The position numbers and the translations under genes are program-made. Source: Eremococcus coleocola DSM 15696 (lineage in GTDB: Bacteria > Bacillota > Bacilli > Lactobacillales > Aerococcaceae). Taken from it: 64,000 nucleotides of DNA. The notes beneath the pieces were generated by a model that was not told where the DNA came from, made no database searches, and saw nothing but the letters and a program-made list of their open reading frames with translations. Position 1 is the first letter of the stretch, and the number at the start of each line of letters is the position of its first letter. The stretch lies in contig NZ_AUAT01000006.1 of NCBI RefSeq assembly GCF_000428865.1, positions 35,584 to 99,583 on the forward strand. Direction: 5' to 3'. This document shows positions 29,342 to 38,462 of this stretch, in pieces.

Positions 29342-30520
29342 TTAACTAGCCCGATAATATACTAATACTTTCAAATATTGACTCTCGAAGTCCACTGTCG
29401 TGGGAAAATCTTCACCAAGACTAAAAGCCTGGATCAGTTGGAAGGAACCAACCTGGTTTAGGGCCTTTCTGACATCATTTTCAAACGCTTCACGTTGATA
29501 GACCGAGTGGTTGGTTGATAGAATCAAAAGTCCGCCTGGATTAACCAAGTCTGCCAAACGAGTCGCTAATTGGCCATAATCATTTAATGCCGAAAAGGTC
29601 CGTTTTTTGGACCGGGAAAAACTTGGAGGATCACAAACGACTAAATCATAACGTAACTGGTGGCGTCGACTATAATCAATATAATCAAAGACATCCATAA
29701 TTTTCACTTGATTTTGGCTGTCAAATTCTAAATTATTTAAGGCATAATTTTGCTGAGTCATTTCTTGAGCCCGTTGGGCTAAATCGACATTCAACGTCAT
29801 AGACGCCCCACCACTAGCAGCTGCGACACCGAAAGCACCTGTGTAAGAAAACAAGTTTAAAACAGCTAGCCCTTGAGCTTGGCTTTGGATAAATTGACGT
29901 ACATCGCGTTGATCTAAAAAGATACCTGTCATCCAATCCTGTCCGAGGGAAATTTGGTATTGAAGGCCGTTTTCAGAAATGACAAAATCTGATTCTCCTT
30001 CAGGGCCAAAGCTTTGTTGATGAGGCGCTTGACCGGGCTCCAAGGGGAAACGTATGGTTTCAAAAATGGCTCGAATTTCTTTAACTTTTTCCTGAAAGGC
30101 TTGTAAAATTTCATCACGATATTGATAAAGACCCCGATTATACCAAGTAAAAAGTAGACGCCCCGCGTAATAATCTACGGTCAATCCCCCGAGTCCATCC
30201 CCAGGACCATTAAATAAACGAAAAGCATTAGTTTGAGCACTATCAAATAAAAAATGACGACGTTTAAGAGCAGTTTCGACCAGAGAAATTATATATTCTT
30301 GGTTGAAAACAAAATCACGGTCATAACTGACAACCCAGGCGATCCCTTTATTTTGTTGCGCTACCATGGCCCAAGCTAAAAATTCATGGTCTGAATCGGT
30401 TAAAGTAACAATCTGACCCTGTCCATACTGATTCAAGTCTTGGCTATCCACTAAATCTGCTGCTTGAATTAAGCGTCCACCATTTTTTATTCGGTGACTC
30501 GCACGTTTTCTTAATTGCAT
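29342..30520 (-). CDS. Class I SAM-dependent rRNA (cytosine-C5) methyltransferase, RlmI-like
   Basis: A 392-residue protein with an N-terminal PUA domain (about 1-75, QLRKRASHRIKNGGRLIQAA), a linker domain, and a Rossmann methyltransferase domain. SAM-binding motif I is NLFSYTGAFGVAAASGG; the catalytic motif is VVCDPPSFSRSKKRTFSAL, as in E. coli RlmI and Bacillus YwbD-type enzymes that methylate 23S rRNA cytosines. Length matches the family (about 390-400). RBS AGGAGTAAG precedes the ATG. It is spaced only 3 bp from the exported-protein gene upstream and 21 bp from the frameshifted oxidoreductase downstream, all one direction. Confidence 0.88.
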   Translation of the reverse strand: MQLRKRASHRIKNGGRLIQAADLVDSQDLNQYGQGQIVTLTDSDHEFLAWAMVAQQNKGIAWVVSYDRDFVFNQEYIISLVETALKRRHFLFDSAQTNAFRLFNGPGDGLGGLTVDYYAGRLLFTWYNRGLYQYRDEILQAFQEKVKEIRAIFETIRFPLEPGQAPHQQSFGPEGESDFVISENGLQYQISLGQDWMTGIFLDQRDVRQFIQSQAQGLAVLNLFSYTGAFGVAAASGGASMTLNVDLAQRAQEMTQQNYALNNLEFDSQNQVKIMDVFDYIDYSRRHQLRYDLVVCDPPSFSRSKKRTFSALNDYGQLATRLADLVNPGGLLILSTNHSVYQREAFENDVRKALNQVGSFQLIQAFSLGEDFPTTVDFESQYLKVLVYYRAS

Positions 30521-30523
30521 AAC

Positions 30524-31762
30524 TTACTCCTCTTGATTTTTATCAATAATATTTTGCAGGCTATACTTGAGTTCTTCCGCAGTCATCCGATCTAAATCCT
30601 GGAAGTCTGGTACCGGATTTGCGAGTGGCTGAACGTCAATTTCTAAGTAACATTTGATTCCTTTTAAATCAGCCGTTTTATCTTCAAAGATATTTAGTTC
30701 AAAGTCCTCAGCAATCCCTTCTAAGCCTAAATGATAGGAATTATTTCTAGGATCTAAAGCTAAATCTATCTTTCTTAATTTGTGAGTGACATCGGAAGAA
30801 TGCAAATGTTTATCCGTCGCAAAATCTTGCAATTGATAACTTTGACTCACTTCATCAAAGCTCGATCGGGGGCCTTTAAGGCTTTGATCGATTGCTAGAC
30901 TATCTTCCTTACGCTCAAGGTTTAATTCATGGTTAAATGAAAAATCCCATTGACCTTTCTGGCTACTAGCCTGGGGATCAAAACTTGCCAGTTGCCCCTG
31001 TTGATTCATTGGAGCAATCGCTCTGGCTTGAATATCGTAGGTGAAATTAGACCGCAATTGAAAATTGCCTGAACGTTTAAATAAACCTTCAGGGATATCC
31101 GTTAATTCCGCCTGCAAGTGATAGCCTGCTTGACTATGAGTCAAATGCCTCGGATTAATTTGGTTGACTAAGTTACTGTCGGGTAAGAGTACCAAGGCTG
31201 AGAAATAATCTTCTATGCTTAAATCTTCATTTCTACGTCCATTTTCAGAAATCAAATAAATTTGATCTAGGTCGTCCAAAGCTTGTCTTTGGCTGGCTTG
31301 GATATCAAAATAAGTCTGTAAAATTTGATAGGAATTAAACCAGGCCATTTGTTGACTATAGACTAAGTTAAAATTATCATAGGCCATAATTTTAAGCGGG
31401 TGGCTGGCAAGTAACTTGGTTTTATCATGAACATCATAATCATTAAAAGTAAAGTTCATAGCGGCTCGACCTTGTGAACCTTGAAAATCAATTTGACCTT
31501 CATAAAGAGGAACTTGATTTTCCACATCTACCATCCGATAAGTCACTGTAAAATCTTCCATTTTTTGAATTTTCGTTAATGCTAGGTTAAACGCTTGCCG
31601 GTAATCCTTTACTGAACTAGTTAAATTATCCCGACTTAATTGGTCTTGGGTAAATAAATCAAAGTCAGGAAAAAGATTATTCATCTGTGCTTGAACTGGA
31701 AGAGGATTCAAACACGATCCGATAAGAAGACTAGTGATACTCAACTTAGTAAAAGTCTTCAT
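30524..31762 (-). CDS. Exported protein of unknown function, possible lipoprotein
   Basis: A 412-residue protein with an N-terminal signal sequence MKTFTKLSITSLLIGSC. IGSC fits a lipobox, although PVQAQ a few residues on could be a signal peptidase I site, so the anchoring is uncertain. The mature part is beta-rich with alternating hydrophobic residues and no motif I recognise; repeated stretches such as YRMVDVENQVPLYEGQIDFQ and GNFQLRSNFTYDIQA resemble lipoprotein-carrier-like sheets, but that is speculative. RBS AGGAGGGGAGC precedes the ATG, which lies inside the last codons of the M42 peptidase gene (17-bp overlap), so it is coupled to it. Confidence 0.8.
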   Translation of the reverse strand: MKTFTKLSITSLLIGSCLNPLPVQAQMNNLFPDFDLFTQDQLSRDNLTSSVKDYRQAFNLALTKIQKMEDFTVTYRMVDVENQVPLYEGQIDFQGSQGRAAMNFTFNDYDVHDKTKLLASHPLKIMAYDNFNLVYSQQMAWFNSYQILQTYFDIQASQRQALDDLDQIYLISENGRRNEDLSIEDYFSALVLLPDSNLVNQINPRHLTHSQAGYHLQAELTDIPEGLFKRSGNFQLRSNFTYDIQARAIAPMNQQGQLASFDPQASSQKGQWDFSFNHELNLERKEDSLAIDQSLKGPRSSFDEVSQSYQLQDFATDKHLHSSDVTHKLRKIDLALDPRNNSYHLGLEGIAEDFELNIFEDKTADLKGIKCYLEIDVQPLANPVPDFQDLDRMTAEELKYSLQNIIDKNQEE

Positions 31763-32816
31763 TAAGCTCCCCTCCTGATACTAACATTGAGGAGTAAATA
31801 TAAGCGGTCACCAAATCATAGGTGGCTTTGACTGAATCTAGATGAGTTCTTTCATAAGAATGACTGGATTCAATCCCAGCCCCAAAAAGTCCATGGCGAA
31901 CTTCTGCTCCGGCTGACATCGCCGCAGATGCATCAGACCCATAATAAGGATAGATATCAAGTTGATAAGGAATCTCTTGGTCTTGAGCTAATTGCACCAA
32001 ATGCTTACGCAAACCGTAGTGATAAGGACCAGATGCATCCTTTACGCAGATAGAGACTGAATATTCATCCGTGGCTTGGTCATCTCCCATGGCCCCCATG
32101 TCAACCGCAATAAGTTCAACCACATTATTCGGGATGGAGGAATTAGCGCCGTGACCCACTTCTTCAAAAGGGGACCAGTAAAAATAAGTGGTATGGGGGA
32201 GTTTTTTGTCAGAATGACTCAATTGGTCTAAAAATTCTAATAAAATCGCGGCAGAAACTTTATCATCTAAATGACGTGATTTGATAAAACCGGACTCAGT
32301 GACTTGGGTCCGTGGATCAAAAGAAATAATATCCCCCACTTGAATTCCTAAAGCCCTGGTTTCTTCTGCGTTAGTTACCTTGGCATCAAGACGCACTTCC
32401 ATATTATCCTGATTTCTTTCGGCCGTCTTAGCATCCTTATAAACATGGACTGAGGTTTGGTGCATCAAAATAGTTCCGGAAATAGTCTTATCTTGGCCGG
32501 CTAAGTGGACCAAACAATTTTCACCTTCAATCGAAGGATAACCAAAACCACCCACCAAGTCGATTTTTAACCGACCATCCGGTTTAATTGCCCGCACCAT
32601 GGCCCCTAGTGTATCTAAATGAGCGGTCAGTAAACGAGCGGCTTGGTGATTCGCTCCTTTCACTTCGACTAAAACGCCACCCTTAGGTGTCCGTTGATAG
32701 TCATAATTTAATTGGTCTAAACGGTGACATAAATAATCCATCACTTTTTCCGTGTAACCGGTTGGCGAAGGAATATTAGTAAAATCTGTAATATATTTTG
32801 TTAAAGTCTGCATCAT
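31746..32816 (-). CDS. M42 family metallopeptidase (glutamyl/deblocking aminopeptidase)
   Basis: A 356-residue cytoplasmic aminopeptidase of family M42, which forms large complexes and trims peptides. Metal ligands and catalytic residues are visible: LLTAHLDTLGAMV (His, Asp), SRHLDDKVSAA (Asp), PFEEVGHGAN (two Glu, one catalytic), VDMGAMG (Asp) and SSHSYERTH near the C-terminus (His). Length is normal. Two adjacent ATG codons (32816, 32813) follow GAGGG; the second is better spaced. First of a run of minus-strand genes down to the frameshifted oxidoreductase. Peptide release from the Opp importer would feed such an enzyme. Confidence 0.92.
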   Translation of the reverse strand: MMQTLTKYITDFTNIPSPTGYTEKVMDYLCHRLDQLNYDYQRTPKGGVLVEVKGANHQAARLLTAHLDTLGAMVRAIKPDGRLKIDLVGGFGYPSIEGENCLVHLAGQDKTISGTILMHQTSVHVYKDAKTAERNQDNMEVRLDAKVTNAEETRALGIQVGDIISFDPRTQVTESGFIKSRHLDDKVSAAILLEFLDQLSHSDKKLPHTTYFYWSPFEEVGHGANSSIPNNVVELIAVDMGAMGDDQATDEYSVSICVKDASGPYHYGLRKHLVQLAQDQEIPYQLDIYPYYGSDASAAMSAGAEVRHGLFGAGIESSHSYERTHLDSVKATYDLVTAYIYSSMLVSGGELNEDFY

Positions 32817-32995
32817 TCTACCCTCAATTTCTAATCATAATCAATCCAATTATAACATAGGTTAAACCGGGTCTACTTTGATTATGATTTTTTCTTTTAA
32901 ATTTCATAATTCTTTGACAAAAATAAGCAAATCGCTTGTCTAATGTAATCGCTTCCGATAAAATTAACGGGTATAAATTTTTAGGAGGAAGATAA

Positions 32996-33979
32996 ATGAC
33001 AGATTTTAGAGCTCTACGTGTGAAAGAAAACAATGATCAAGTCGAACTGAGTATTGATACACTCACAAAAAATGACCTACCTGAGGGTGATGTTTTAATC
33101 AAAGTAGCTTATTCTTCTTTAAACTACAAAGATATGTTAGCGAGTCAAACCAAGGGTGGTGTGATCCGTCACTATCCAATGACGCTTGGGATTGATTTAT
33201 CTGGAACAGTTGAAGAGTCAAACTCTGACCAATTTAAAAAGGGCGACCAAGTCTTAGTAACAGGATTTGGGATTGGGGTTTCCCATCCTGGTGGTTTGGC
33301 GGAATATGCTAAAGTACCAGCTGAGTGGGTGGTTCACTTACCGGAAGGACTGAATCTCGAAAGTGCCATGGTTTTTGGTACAGCTGGCTTTACTGCTGCT
33401 TTATCTGTTGCTGCTCTAGAAGAAGCGGGCATGAAAGTGGCTGATAATCCTGCAATTCTTGTAACCGGTGCGACCGGGGGCGTAGGTTTTGTTGCTTTAC
33501 AAATTCTAGCTAAAGCAGGCTACCAAAACATTACTGCCCTTGTCCGTAAAGACTACCAAGTAGAGGTAGCTAAAAACTTAGGTGCTCATAATATTTTGGA
33601 CAGCAAAGATTTAGGAGATAAAAAACCTTTAGGCCGCAGTCAATTTGATTATATTTTAGATACGGTTGGGGGCGATGTGGCCGCAACTCTTCTAGGCCAA
33701 TTAAGTTACGATGGGGCGATGTCTATGTGCGGTAATGCTGCCGGTATTAAATTTGAAGCCACTGTCTTCCCGATGATCTTACGTGGCAACAAAATTCTTG
33801 GAGTTGACTCTGTCCAAGTGCCAATTGAAAAAAGACCAGCCCTTTGGAATAAAATGGCAGGAGACTGGAATGTGACTGACACTACGCTTTATGATGTGAT
33901 TAGCTTAGACCAAGTGCCAGCGGCGATTCAAAAACTAAAAGAGGGCTCTCACTTAGGTCGAACTATTGTAAAAATGTAA
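32996..33979 (+). CDS. YhdH/YhfP family quinone oxidoreductase (acrylyl-CoA reductase type)
   Basis: A 327-residue medium-chain dehydrogenase/reductase of the YhdH (AcuI) group, NADPH-dependent and zinc-free. The GroES-like N-terminal domain contains KVAYSSLNYKDMLASQ and PMTLGIDLSGTVEES; the cofactor domain has VTGATGGVGFVALQILAKAG. The MCGNAAG and LRGNKILGVDS blocks are typical of this subgroup. RBS TTAGGAGGAAG precedes the ATG, with a TTGACA-like -35 about 80 bp upstream. Single gene with its own terminator. Symbol not assigned because acuI and yhdH orthology cannot be separated here. Confidence 0.92.
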   Translation: MTDFRALRVKENNDQVELSIDTLTKNDLPEGDVLIKVAYSSLNYKDMLASQTKGGVIRHYPMTLGIDLSGTVEESNSDQFKKGDQVLVTGFGIGVSHPGGLAEYAKVPAEWVVHLPEGLNLESAMVFGTAGFTAALSVAALEEAGMKVADNPAILVTGATGGVGFVALQILAKAGYQNITALVRKDYQVEVAKNLGAHNILDSKDLGDKKPLGRSQFDYILDTVGGDVAATLLGQLSYDGAMSMCGNAAGIKFEATVFPMILRGNKILGVDSVQVPIEKRPALWNKMAGDWNVTDTTLYDVISLDQVPAAIQKLKEGSHLGRTIVKM

Positions 33980-34028
33980 GTCTTGACGGAGCTTTATATC
34001 TAGTGAATTTAATTATTATTTTATGTGA

Positions 34029-34054
34029 GACTGGGCTTTGGCCCAGTCTTTTTT
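34029..34054 (+). terminator. Terminator after the YhdH-type gene
   Basis: GACTGGGC pairs with GCCCAGTC across TTTG, followed by TTTTTT. The same GACTGGGC-type stem also occurs at 2700-2717. Confidence 0.9.
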
Positions 34055-34243
34055 ATACCTTAAAAAGTGATTTAGGTATTGGCCTTGGATTCATTTTTCA
34101 TATTGGCACACTTCAAATTAGGCAGAGCCAGTCATTCCCTTACCTTCATTTTGGTCATTCAACCCCTAATAAATGATGGTTACTTCTATTTCTATTATAA
34201 TAATGAAAGATCTTATCATGAGTATTTTCTAACCTAAGCGGTG

Positions 34244-34323
34244 AATTCTAATAAAACTAAGCCACTTACCTTGACATTATTACAATTCAAACTTATATTT
34301 AAATGTGCACTTTTATTAGAATT
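34244..34323 (+). promoter_or_regulatory. Promoter bracketed by a perfect 13-bp inverted repeat
   Basis: AATTCTAATAAAA (34244-34256) and TTTTATTAGAATT (34311-34323) are exact inverted copies, 54 bp apart. Between them lie TTGACA (34271-34276) and TATATT (34294-34299) with a 17-bp spacer, a near-consensus vegetative promoter pointing to the ABC exporter genes. The upstream arm is before the -35, so an RNA hairpin of both arms cannot form from this promoter; the repeat must act as DNA (paired operators or an invertible segment). The preceding 34055-34243 shows no gene. Confidence 0.7.
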
Positions 34324-34344
34324 TGATAAAAAAAGGAGAATGAC

Positions 34345-36105
34345 ATGTTTACGATTTTTAAGAAATTGGCATGGTTTTTCAAATTAAAATGGAAATCCAC
34401 GCTCGGTGCGGTGGCAGGTCTCATTGCCTGTGCCCTCTTATCAGCCTATATCCCCCTTGTCATTGGGGAAGTAGTTGATGAGTTCGCCAATAAGACTTTA
34501 AGCCAAGCCAGTCTGACACGCTACATCATTATTCTACTTGCGGTCGGCTTAGCTATGTATATTCTGAGGAATATCTGGCGAACCCTTCTGTTTGGCAATT
34601 CTACTAAGTTAGAATACATTCTACGAAAACGACTTTTCAATCATTTAACCAAGATGGACCAAGAGTTCTACAACCAACACCGAACCGGTGACCTGATGGC
34701 CCATGCCACCAACGACTTGGCTGCCATTCGCTTCGTGGCCGGGGGTGGGATTTTAACCCTAACCGACTCCCTTTCGATTACACTTGCTACCCTCTTCTCC
34801 ATGTTTATTGTGATTGACTGGAAATTATCCTTATTAACGATTATACCTTTTCCCTTCTTATTCCTAGCTTCACGTTACTTAGGGAAAAAAATCAGAACGA
34901 CCTTCCGCGGATCACTTGAATCCTTCTCAAAATTAAATGACCATGTCCAAGAATCAGTGGCTGGTATCAACGTCATTAAAGCCTTTGGTGAAGAAAAAGA
35001 TGACTATCTAGACTTTGTTGCAGCGACAGACAATGTCGTCGACAAAAATGAAAAAGTTTATCGTTATGACTCGGCTTATGGTCCCGTCATTGATACCATC
35101 ACCGGCCTAACTTATGTCTTAACTATCTTCTTCGGTACTTTCTTTGTTCAATCCGGTCGGATTTCGATTGGTCAACTGATTGCCTTCTTCTCTTATCTTG
35201 GAAATATGACCTGGCCCTTGATTGCCATGGGTCGGATGGTCAACACCTTAGAACGAGGCAATGTCTCTTATGATCGAATCGATGCCTTACTCAATGAAAC
35301 CGCATCGGTAGTTAATCCTAGCAATGCGACGAAAGGACTTACTTATCAGGATTTGCAGGTTGATATTAACCGCTTTACTTATCCCCATGCAGAACATGAT
35401 GCCCTTGAAAATATTCACTTCCATTTAAAAGACGGCCAAACTCTAGGTCTTGTTGGTAAAACTGGGTCTGGTAAATCCACCCTCTTTAGCCTTCTTGTTA
35501 GAAATTTTGATGTAAATCAAGGTTCAATTAAGATAGATGGAGTTGAGCTAAGACGAATTGATTTGGATGAAATTAATGAAAATATTGGTTATATCTCGCA
35601 AAATAACCTGCTCTTTTCAACCACGGTCCGCGACAATATTCGTTTTGGCCGCCCAGACATGAGCCAAGAAGAAGTTGAATACTTTGCTAAATTAGCCAAT
35701 GTCCATGAAGATATCCTTGGTTTTGCGGACGGCTATGATACCCTGGTAGGCGAACGTGGTGTTTCCCTATCTGGAGGACAAAAACAACGGGTTTCGATTG
35801 CTAGAACCCTCGCTATTAATCCTAAAATCCTAATTATGGATGATGCCCTCTCCGCAGTGGACGCCAAAACTGAGAAGATTATTCTTAATAATCTAAAGAA
35901 TCACCGGAAAGGTGGTATCACCATTATCGGTACCCACCGAATTTCTTCCGTGATGCATGCCAATGAAACCTTAGTCTTAGAAAATGGTCGTGTGATTGAA
36001 CGCGGTAACCATACTGAATTACTAGCAATCGATGGCTGGTACAATAACATGTTCCAACAACAACAACTGGAACAAAAATTGGAAGGAGGAGACCTCAATG
36101 AATAG
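34345..36105 (+). CDS. Heterodimeric ABC exporter subunit 1 (degenerate-site NBD)
   Basis: A 586-residue half-transporter with six predicted membrane helices (about 15-310) fused to an ATPase domain. Walker A is VGKTGSGKST, the signature LSGGQKQR, and Walker B LIMDDALSAVD: the catalytic Glu after Walker B is Asp. This is the mark of the non-catalytic site in heterodimeric multidrug exporters of the BmrC/LmrC/YheI type. The partner gene overlaps by 8 bp. RBS AAAAAAGGAGAAT precedes the ATG. Substrate cannot be told; drug or lipid export is usual for this type. The promoter upstream is flanked by inverted repeats. Confidence 0.92.
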   Translation: MFTIFKKLAWFFKLKWKSTLGAVAGLIACALLSAYIPLVIGEVVDEFANKTLSQASLTRYIIILLAVGLAMYILRNIWRTLLFGNSTKLEYILRKRLFNHLTKMDQEFYNQHRTGDLMAHATNDLAAIRFVAGGGILTLTDSLSITLATLFSMFIVIDWKLSLLTIIPFPFLFLASRYLGKKIRTTFRGSLESFSKLNDHVQESVAGINVIKAFGEEKDDYLDFVAATDNVVDKNEKVYRYDSAYGPVIDTITGLTYVLTIFFGTFFVQSGRISIGQLIAFFSYLGNMTWPLIAMGRMVNTLERGNVSYDRIDALLNETASVVNPSNATKGLTYQDLQVDINRFTYPHAEHDALENIHFHLKDGQTLGLVGKTGSGKSTLFSLLVRNFDVNQGSIKIDGVELRRIDLDEINENIGYISQNNLLFSTTVRDNIRFGRPDMSQEEVEYFAKLANVHEDILGFADGYDTLVGERGVSLSGGQKQRVSIARTLAINPKILIMDDALSAVDAKTEKIILNNLKNHRKGGITIIGTHRISSVMHANETLVLENGRVIERGNHTELLAIDGWYNNMFQQQQLEQKLEGGDLNE

Positions 36106-37885
36106 CATTTCTCAAAAGAAGAAAAATTCCTTTTCTATAAAAGAACAAGCTTCTATTCTTAAGTACCTCTTCCACTTTGCCTTAAATGAACGCAAACACT
36201 TCCTAATTTCTATCATCATGATGATGATTACCTCTGGTTTAACTGCCTATATGCCTTTAATTATTCAAGGTTATATTGACCAATACCTCGCCAAGGATAA
36301 TGCCACCATGGCGATAACCATTCGGATTGCCTTGACTTACTTGATTTTGCTACTCATTAAAATGGTAGTGACTTATTTTAAAGACTATACCTTTAAACTA
36401 GCTTCTGAAAAAACCGTAGCTGGCATGCGGAATCAAATCTATTCTAAAGTCATTCACTTCTCCATGGATTATTTTAATAAAACACCCAACGGCGAAGTTG
36501 TTTCCCGGGTGACCAATGATACCCAAACCATTAAAGAATTCTGGAATGTTTTCTTAACCTTCTTTGATGGGTTAATCAATGCAATTATGGTCGGGGTCGC
36601 CATGTTTTCTTTGAATATCTCCATGTCTTGGGTCTTCATTGCCTTTATCCCACTGGTTTTTATTTTAATCATAGCCTATCAAAAAACTTCGACGATTGTC
36701 TATGGTCGGATGCGGGAGGCTTTAAGTCGGGTGAATGCCCAACTTTCAGAATCAACCATGGGAATGTGGCTTATCCAACAATTTAATCAAAGCGAGCGCA
36801 TGAAAGCTGACTTTGACAAAATTAATTCTGAATATGTTGAGGCGCGGATTAATATGTTCCGCCTCGATGCCGCCCTTTTAATGCCAGCTGTTAACTTAAT
36901 TGAACAAATCGTTCTTGTCTTAGTCATTTGGATTTTTGGTAAAGAACTCTTAGGCGGGTCTACTTTAGATGTAGGGATGATTTATGCTTTTACTAACTAT
37001 TCCAAATCCTTCTTCCATCCCATTGGTCAAATGATTGGTTCTCTTTCAATTTACCAGGATGGGCTAGTGGCCGCTTCAAGGGGTATCTACCTAATTGATA
37101 ATGCCCAGTATGCTCCCCAAGCTAATACCGATGCTAGCGATCAAGCTATTTCAGGTACCGTGTCCCTTAAAAACATGACCTTCTCCTATAATGGCAAACA
37201 AGATGTCCTTAAGAATGTGTCAATCGAGGTCAAGGCCGGTCAAATGATTGCCTTAGTCGGTCATACCGGCTCAGGTAAGTCTACGATTATCAACCTATTA
37301 ATGCGGTTTTATGATTACTCTGATGGCGATATTCTGATCGATGGTCAATCCATCCGGAATTTATCCCAAGAAAGTCTCCGCCGGCAAATTGGCTTAGTTC
37401 ACCAAGATGCCTTTATGTTCTATGGTAACTTCTACGATAATATCCGTCTCCATGGGGACTATACTAAGTCTGAAATCGAAAAGGCAGCCCGCTTTACAGG
37501 TGCCGATAGCTTTATCCGTGAACAAGAAAATGGCTACGAAACCATGGTGTCTGAAGGCGGTAAATCCCTATCTGCGGGACAACGCCAATTGATTAATATT
37601 ACCCGGACTATCTTACGGAAGCCACGGATTCTAATCCTAGATGAAGCGACCGCAAACATTGATACAGAAACCGAAGGTTACATCCAAGCCAGTCTGGAAA
37701 AAATCCGCCAGGAATGTACTCTAATTGTTATTGCCCACCGACTCTCTACGATTAAAAAAACCGACCGAATTTATGTTATGAATAAAGGTCGCGTGATTGA
37801 GCAGGGTCAACATGACGATTTAATTGACCAGGAAGGCACCTACTACAATATGTACCAATTACAGTCTTTACAAGGTTTAAGCTAG
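36098..37885 (+). CDS. Heterodimeric ABC exporter subunit 2 (catalytic NBD)
   Basis: A ~595-residue half-transporter (start MNSISQKKKNSFSIKEQ) with six membrane helices and an ATPase domain: Walker A VGHTGSGKST, signature LSAGQRQL, Walker B LILDEATANID with the canonical catalytic Glu. It belongs to the BmrD/LmrD/YheH group and completes the asymmetric pair with the upstream gene. I chose the ATG at 36098 because GGAAGGAGGAGA sits just upstream; the frame is open further 5' but inside the first gene. A terminator follows at once. Confidence 0.93.
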   Translation: MNSISQKKKNSFSIKEQASILKYLFHFALNERKHFLISIIMMMITSGLTAYMPLIIQGYIDQYLAKDNATMAITIRIALTYLILLLIKMVVTYFKDYTFKLASEKTVAGMRNQIYSKVIHFSMDYFNKTPNGEVVSRVTNDTQTIKEFWNVFLTFFDGLINAIMVGVAMFSLNISMSWVFIAFIPLVFILIIAYQKTSTIVYGRMREALSRVNAQLSESTMGMWLIQQFNQSERMKADFDKINSEYVEARINMFRLDAALLMPAVNLIEQIVLVLVIWIFGKELLGGSTLDVGMIYAFTNYSKSFFHPIGQMIGSLSIYQDGLVAASRGIYLIDNAQYAPQANTDASDQAISGTVSLKNMTFSYNGKQDVLKNVSIEVKAGQMIALVGHTGSGKSTIINLLMRFYDYSDGDILIDGQSIRNLSQESLRRQIGLVHQDAFMFYGNFYDNIRLHGDYTKSEIEKAARFTGADSFIREQENGYETMVSEGGKSLSAGQRQLINITRTILRKPRILILDEATANIDTETEGYIQASLEKIRQECTLIVIAHRLSTIKKTDRIYVMNKGRVIEQGQHDDLIDQEGTYYNMYQLQSLQGLS

Positions 37886-37893
37886 TTCAATAA

Positions 37894-37917
37894 AAGAGGC
37901 CCTAGGGCCTCTTTTTT
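37894..37917 (+). terminator. Terminator after the ABC exporter operon
   Basis: AAGAGGCCC pairs with GGGCCTCTT across TA, followed by TTTTTATT. Confidence 0.9.
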
Positions 37918-37941
37918 ATTGGAAATCTAGTCAACCTAGAC

Positions 37942-37970
37942 TTGAAAAGACAAGCAATCCATGTTACAAT
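37942..37970 (+). promoter_or_regulatory. Promoter of tRNA-Leu
   Basis: TTGAAA (37942-37947) and TACAAT (37965-37970) with a 17-bp spacer, ending 14 bp before the tRNA. Confidence 0.75.
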
Positions 37971-37984
37971 ACTCTTTGTCTTTT

Positions 37985-38067
37985 GCGGTCATGGCGGAAC
38001 GGCAGACGCGCTGTCTTGAGGGGGCAGTGGGGGTATCCCTGTGTGGGTTCAAATCCCACTGGCCGCA
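37985..38067 (+). tRNA. tRNA-Leu (anticodon GAG)
   Basis: The acceptor arms GCGGTCA and TGGCCGC pair over seven bases. The anticodon arm is CTGTC-TTGAGGG-GGCAG, giving anticodon GAG, which reads CUC/CUU leucine codons. The long variable arm (TGGGGGTATCCC) is that of a class II tRNA, and the T arm GTGGG-TTCAAAT-CCCAC is standard. The 3' CCA is not encoded. It is a single tRNA gene with its own promoter and a strong terminator. Confidence 0.95.
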
Positions 38068-38068
38068 T

Positions 38069-38106
38069 AAAAAAGCAGACAAATCATATGATTTGTCTGC
38101 TTTTTT
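38069..38106 (+). terminator. Terminator after tRNA-Leu
   Basis: AAAAAAGCAGACAAATCAT pairs with ATGATTTGTCTGCTTTTTT, a perfect stem ending in T; symmetric, so it could also serve the minus strand. Confidence 0.9.
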
Positions 38107-38117
38107 CATACACTCGA

Positions 38118-38462
38118 TTATTTAGCCAAAGGACAAGTAGTAGGAGCCCAGGCAGTTTGGCCGCTATAATTTTTAGCTTCTTCCGCCCCAGTTAAGACTC
38201 TTAGTGCCTCATTGGCCATGGCTTGCATTTCAAACTCACCCGGATAGGCAAAAATCGGAGCAATCCAGCCGCAATCATCTTTAATTTACGCGACTAAATC
38301 TGAATTAAAGACCATGCCGCCACTTAGTAAAATCGCTTGAACTTCACCATGGAGAGCGACGACCATTTGACCAATATATTTATTAATTTGATAAACCATG
38401 GCCTGCCAAGCTAATTGGGCTGCTGAATCTCCCTGGGCTGCTTGCTCAGACACTTCTTTACT
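38118..38462 (-). pseudogene. Butyrate kinase remnant (C-terminal part, internal stop)
   Basis: The minus strand reads AAQLAWQAMVYQINKYIGQM, then VQAILLSGGMVFNSDLVA, a TAA stop at 38286-38288, and IAPIFAYPGEFEMQAMANEA, ALRVLTGAEEAKNY, to a stop at 38118. This is the C-terminal ~115 residues of butyrate kinase (Buk, acetate/propionate/butyrate kinase family), including its SGG nucleotide-binding block and the PGEFEMQA block. The N-terminal ~240 residues are absent and the upstream sequence is a tandem repeat, so the gene is dead. No ptb or other butyrate genes lie nearby. Confidence 0.85.
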
